Of a stretch of 64,000 bases of DNA, positions 63,969-64,000 are shown one piece after another; the stretch's first letter is position 1, and each line of letters begins with the position of its first letter. This stretch comes from Hydrogenovibrio thermophilus (GTDB lineage: Bacteria > Pseudomonadota > Gammaproteobacteria > Thiomicrospirales > Thiomicrospiraceae). The stretch is taken from contig NZ_CP035033.1 of the NCBI RefSeq assembly GCF_004028275.1, positions 1,550,001 to 1,614,000 of the forward strand, in the 5' to 3' direction. The notes beneath the pieces are model-generated. The model was not told where the DNA came from, searched no databases, and saw nothing but the letters and a program-made list of their open reading frames with translations. The position numbers and the translations under genes were made by a program.

Positions 63969-64000
63969 TGACTGATTACCCGATCACAACTTATTGCATT

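Overview
The window is a chromosomal stretch of a free-living, motile, Gram-negative gammaproteobacterium of roughly 50% G+C. Gene content fits a sulfur-oxidising chemolithotroph of the Thiomicrospira/Hydrogenovibrio/Thiomicrorhabdus group: a sulfide:quinone oxidoreductase-type flavoprotein, a Bam outer-membrane assembly set, flagellar switch genes, two very long chemoreceptors and several c-di-GMP/two-component proteins. The genus is inferred from content and style, not from a marker gene.

Layout. 1-2.5 kb: queA-tgt-yajC operon (tRNA queuosine plus Sec translocon). 2.7-8.5 kb: small conserved proteins, a Na+/solute symporter broken by one extra T, a tandem-HAMP chemoreceptor and an orphan Rossmann protein. 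8.7-10.4 kb: tRNA-Val and tRNA-Leu, a SPOR-domain protein and a small membrane protein. 10.4-18.1 kb: one long minus-strand block, rpsF-rpsR-DUF2232-rplI, then dnaB-alr-nudF-membrane protein-MATE-ychJ. 18.3-25.5 kb: fldA, ampD, nadC, a CPA2 antiporter, pgeF-rluD, bamD. 25.6-32.7 kb: sucC-sucD-nadE, an FKBP isomerase, a diguanylate cyclase and three small exported proteins. 32.8-33.9 kb: an IS30-family element, the only clear mobile DNA. 34.1-35.7 kb: SQR-like flavoprotein plus partner. 35.7-38.5 kb: hybrid kinase/response regulator pair. 38.6-45.5 kb: fumC, thioredoxin, DHH phosphoesterase, CBS protein, peroxiredoxin, ispA, queD, STAS protein, pilD. 45.5-49.8 kb: DUF3579 protein, DAHP synthase, second tandem-HAMP chemoreceptor. 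49.8-56.6 kb: glyA-nrdR-ribD-ribE-ribBA-ribH-nusB-(terminator)-thiL. 56.9-62.2 kb: ettA, degenerate GGDEF protein, fur/bamE, ratA-ratB, smpB-ssrA. 62.2-64 kb: small membrane protein and fliM-fliN.

The most striking signal is not a gene. The perfect 10-bp palindrome CCAGGCCTGG occurs 19 times in 64 kb (about 0.06 expected for equal base frequencies), with at least 7 further one-mismatch copies. It lies in genes of every function, in several reading frames and on both strands, usually with A-rich sequence to its left and T-rich to its right. Between genes it is extended to perfect 24-30 bp palindromes that serve as intrinsic terminators. It is absent from the IS30 element. It behaves like a genome-wide highly iterated palindrome or a DNA uptake-type signal that I do not recognise from any described system.

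No CRISPR array, prophage, toxin-antitoxin pair or defence island was seen. Most of the rest is conserved housekeeping sequence.
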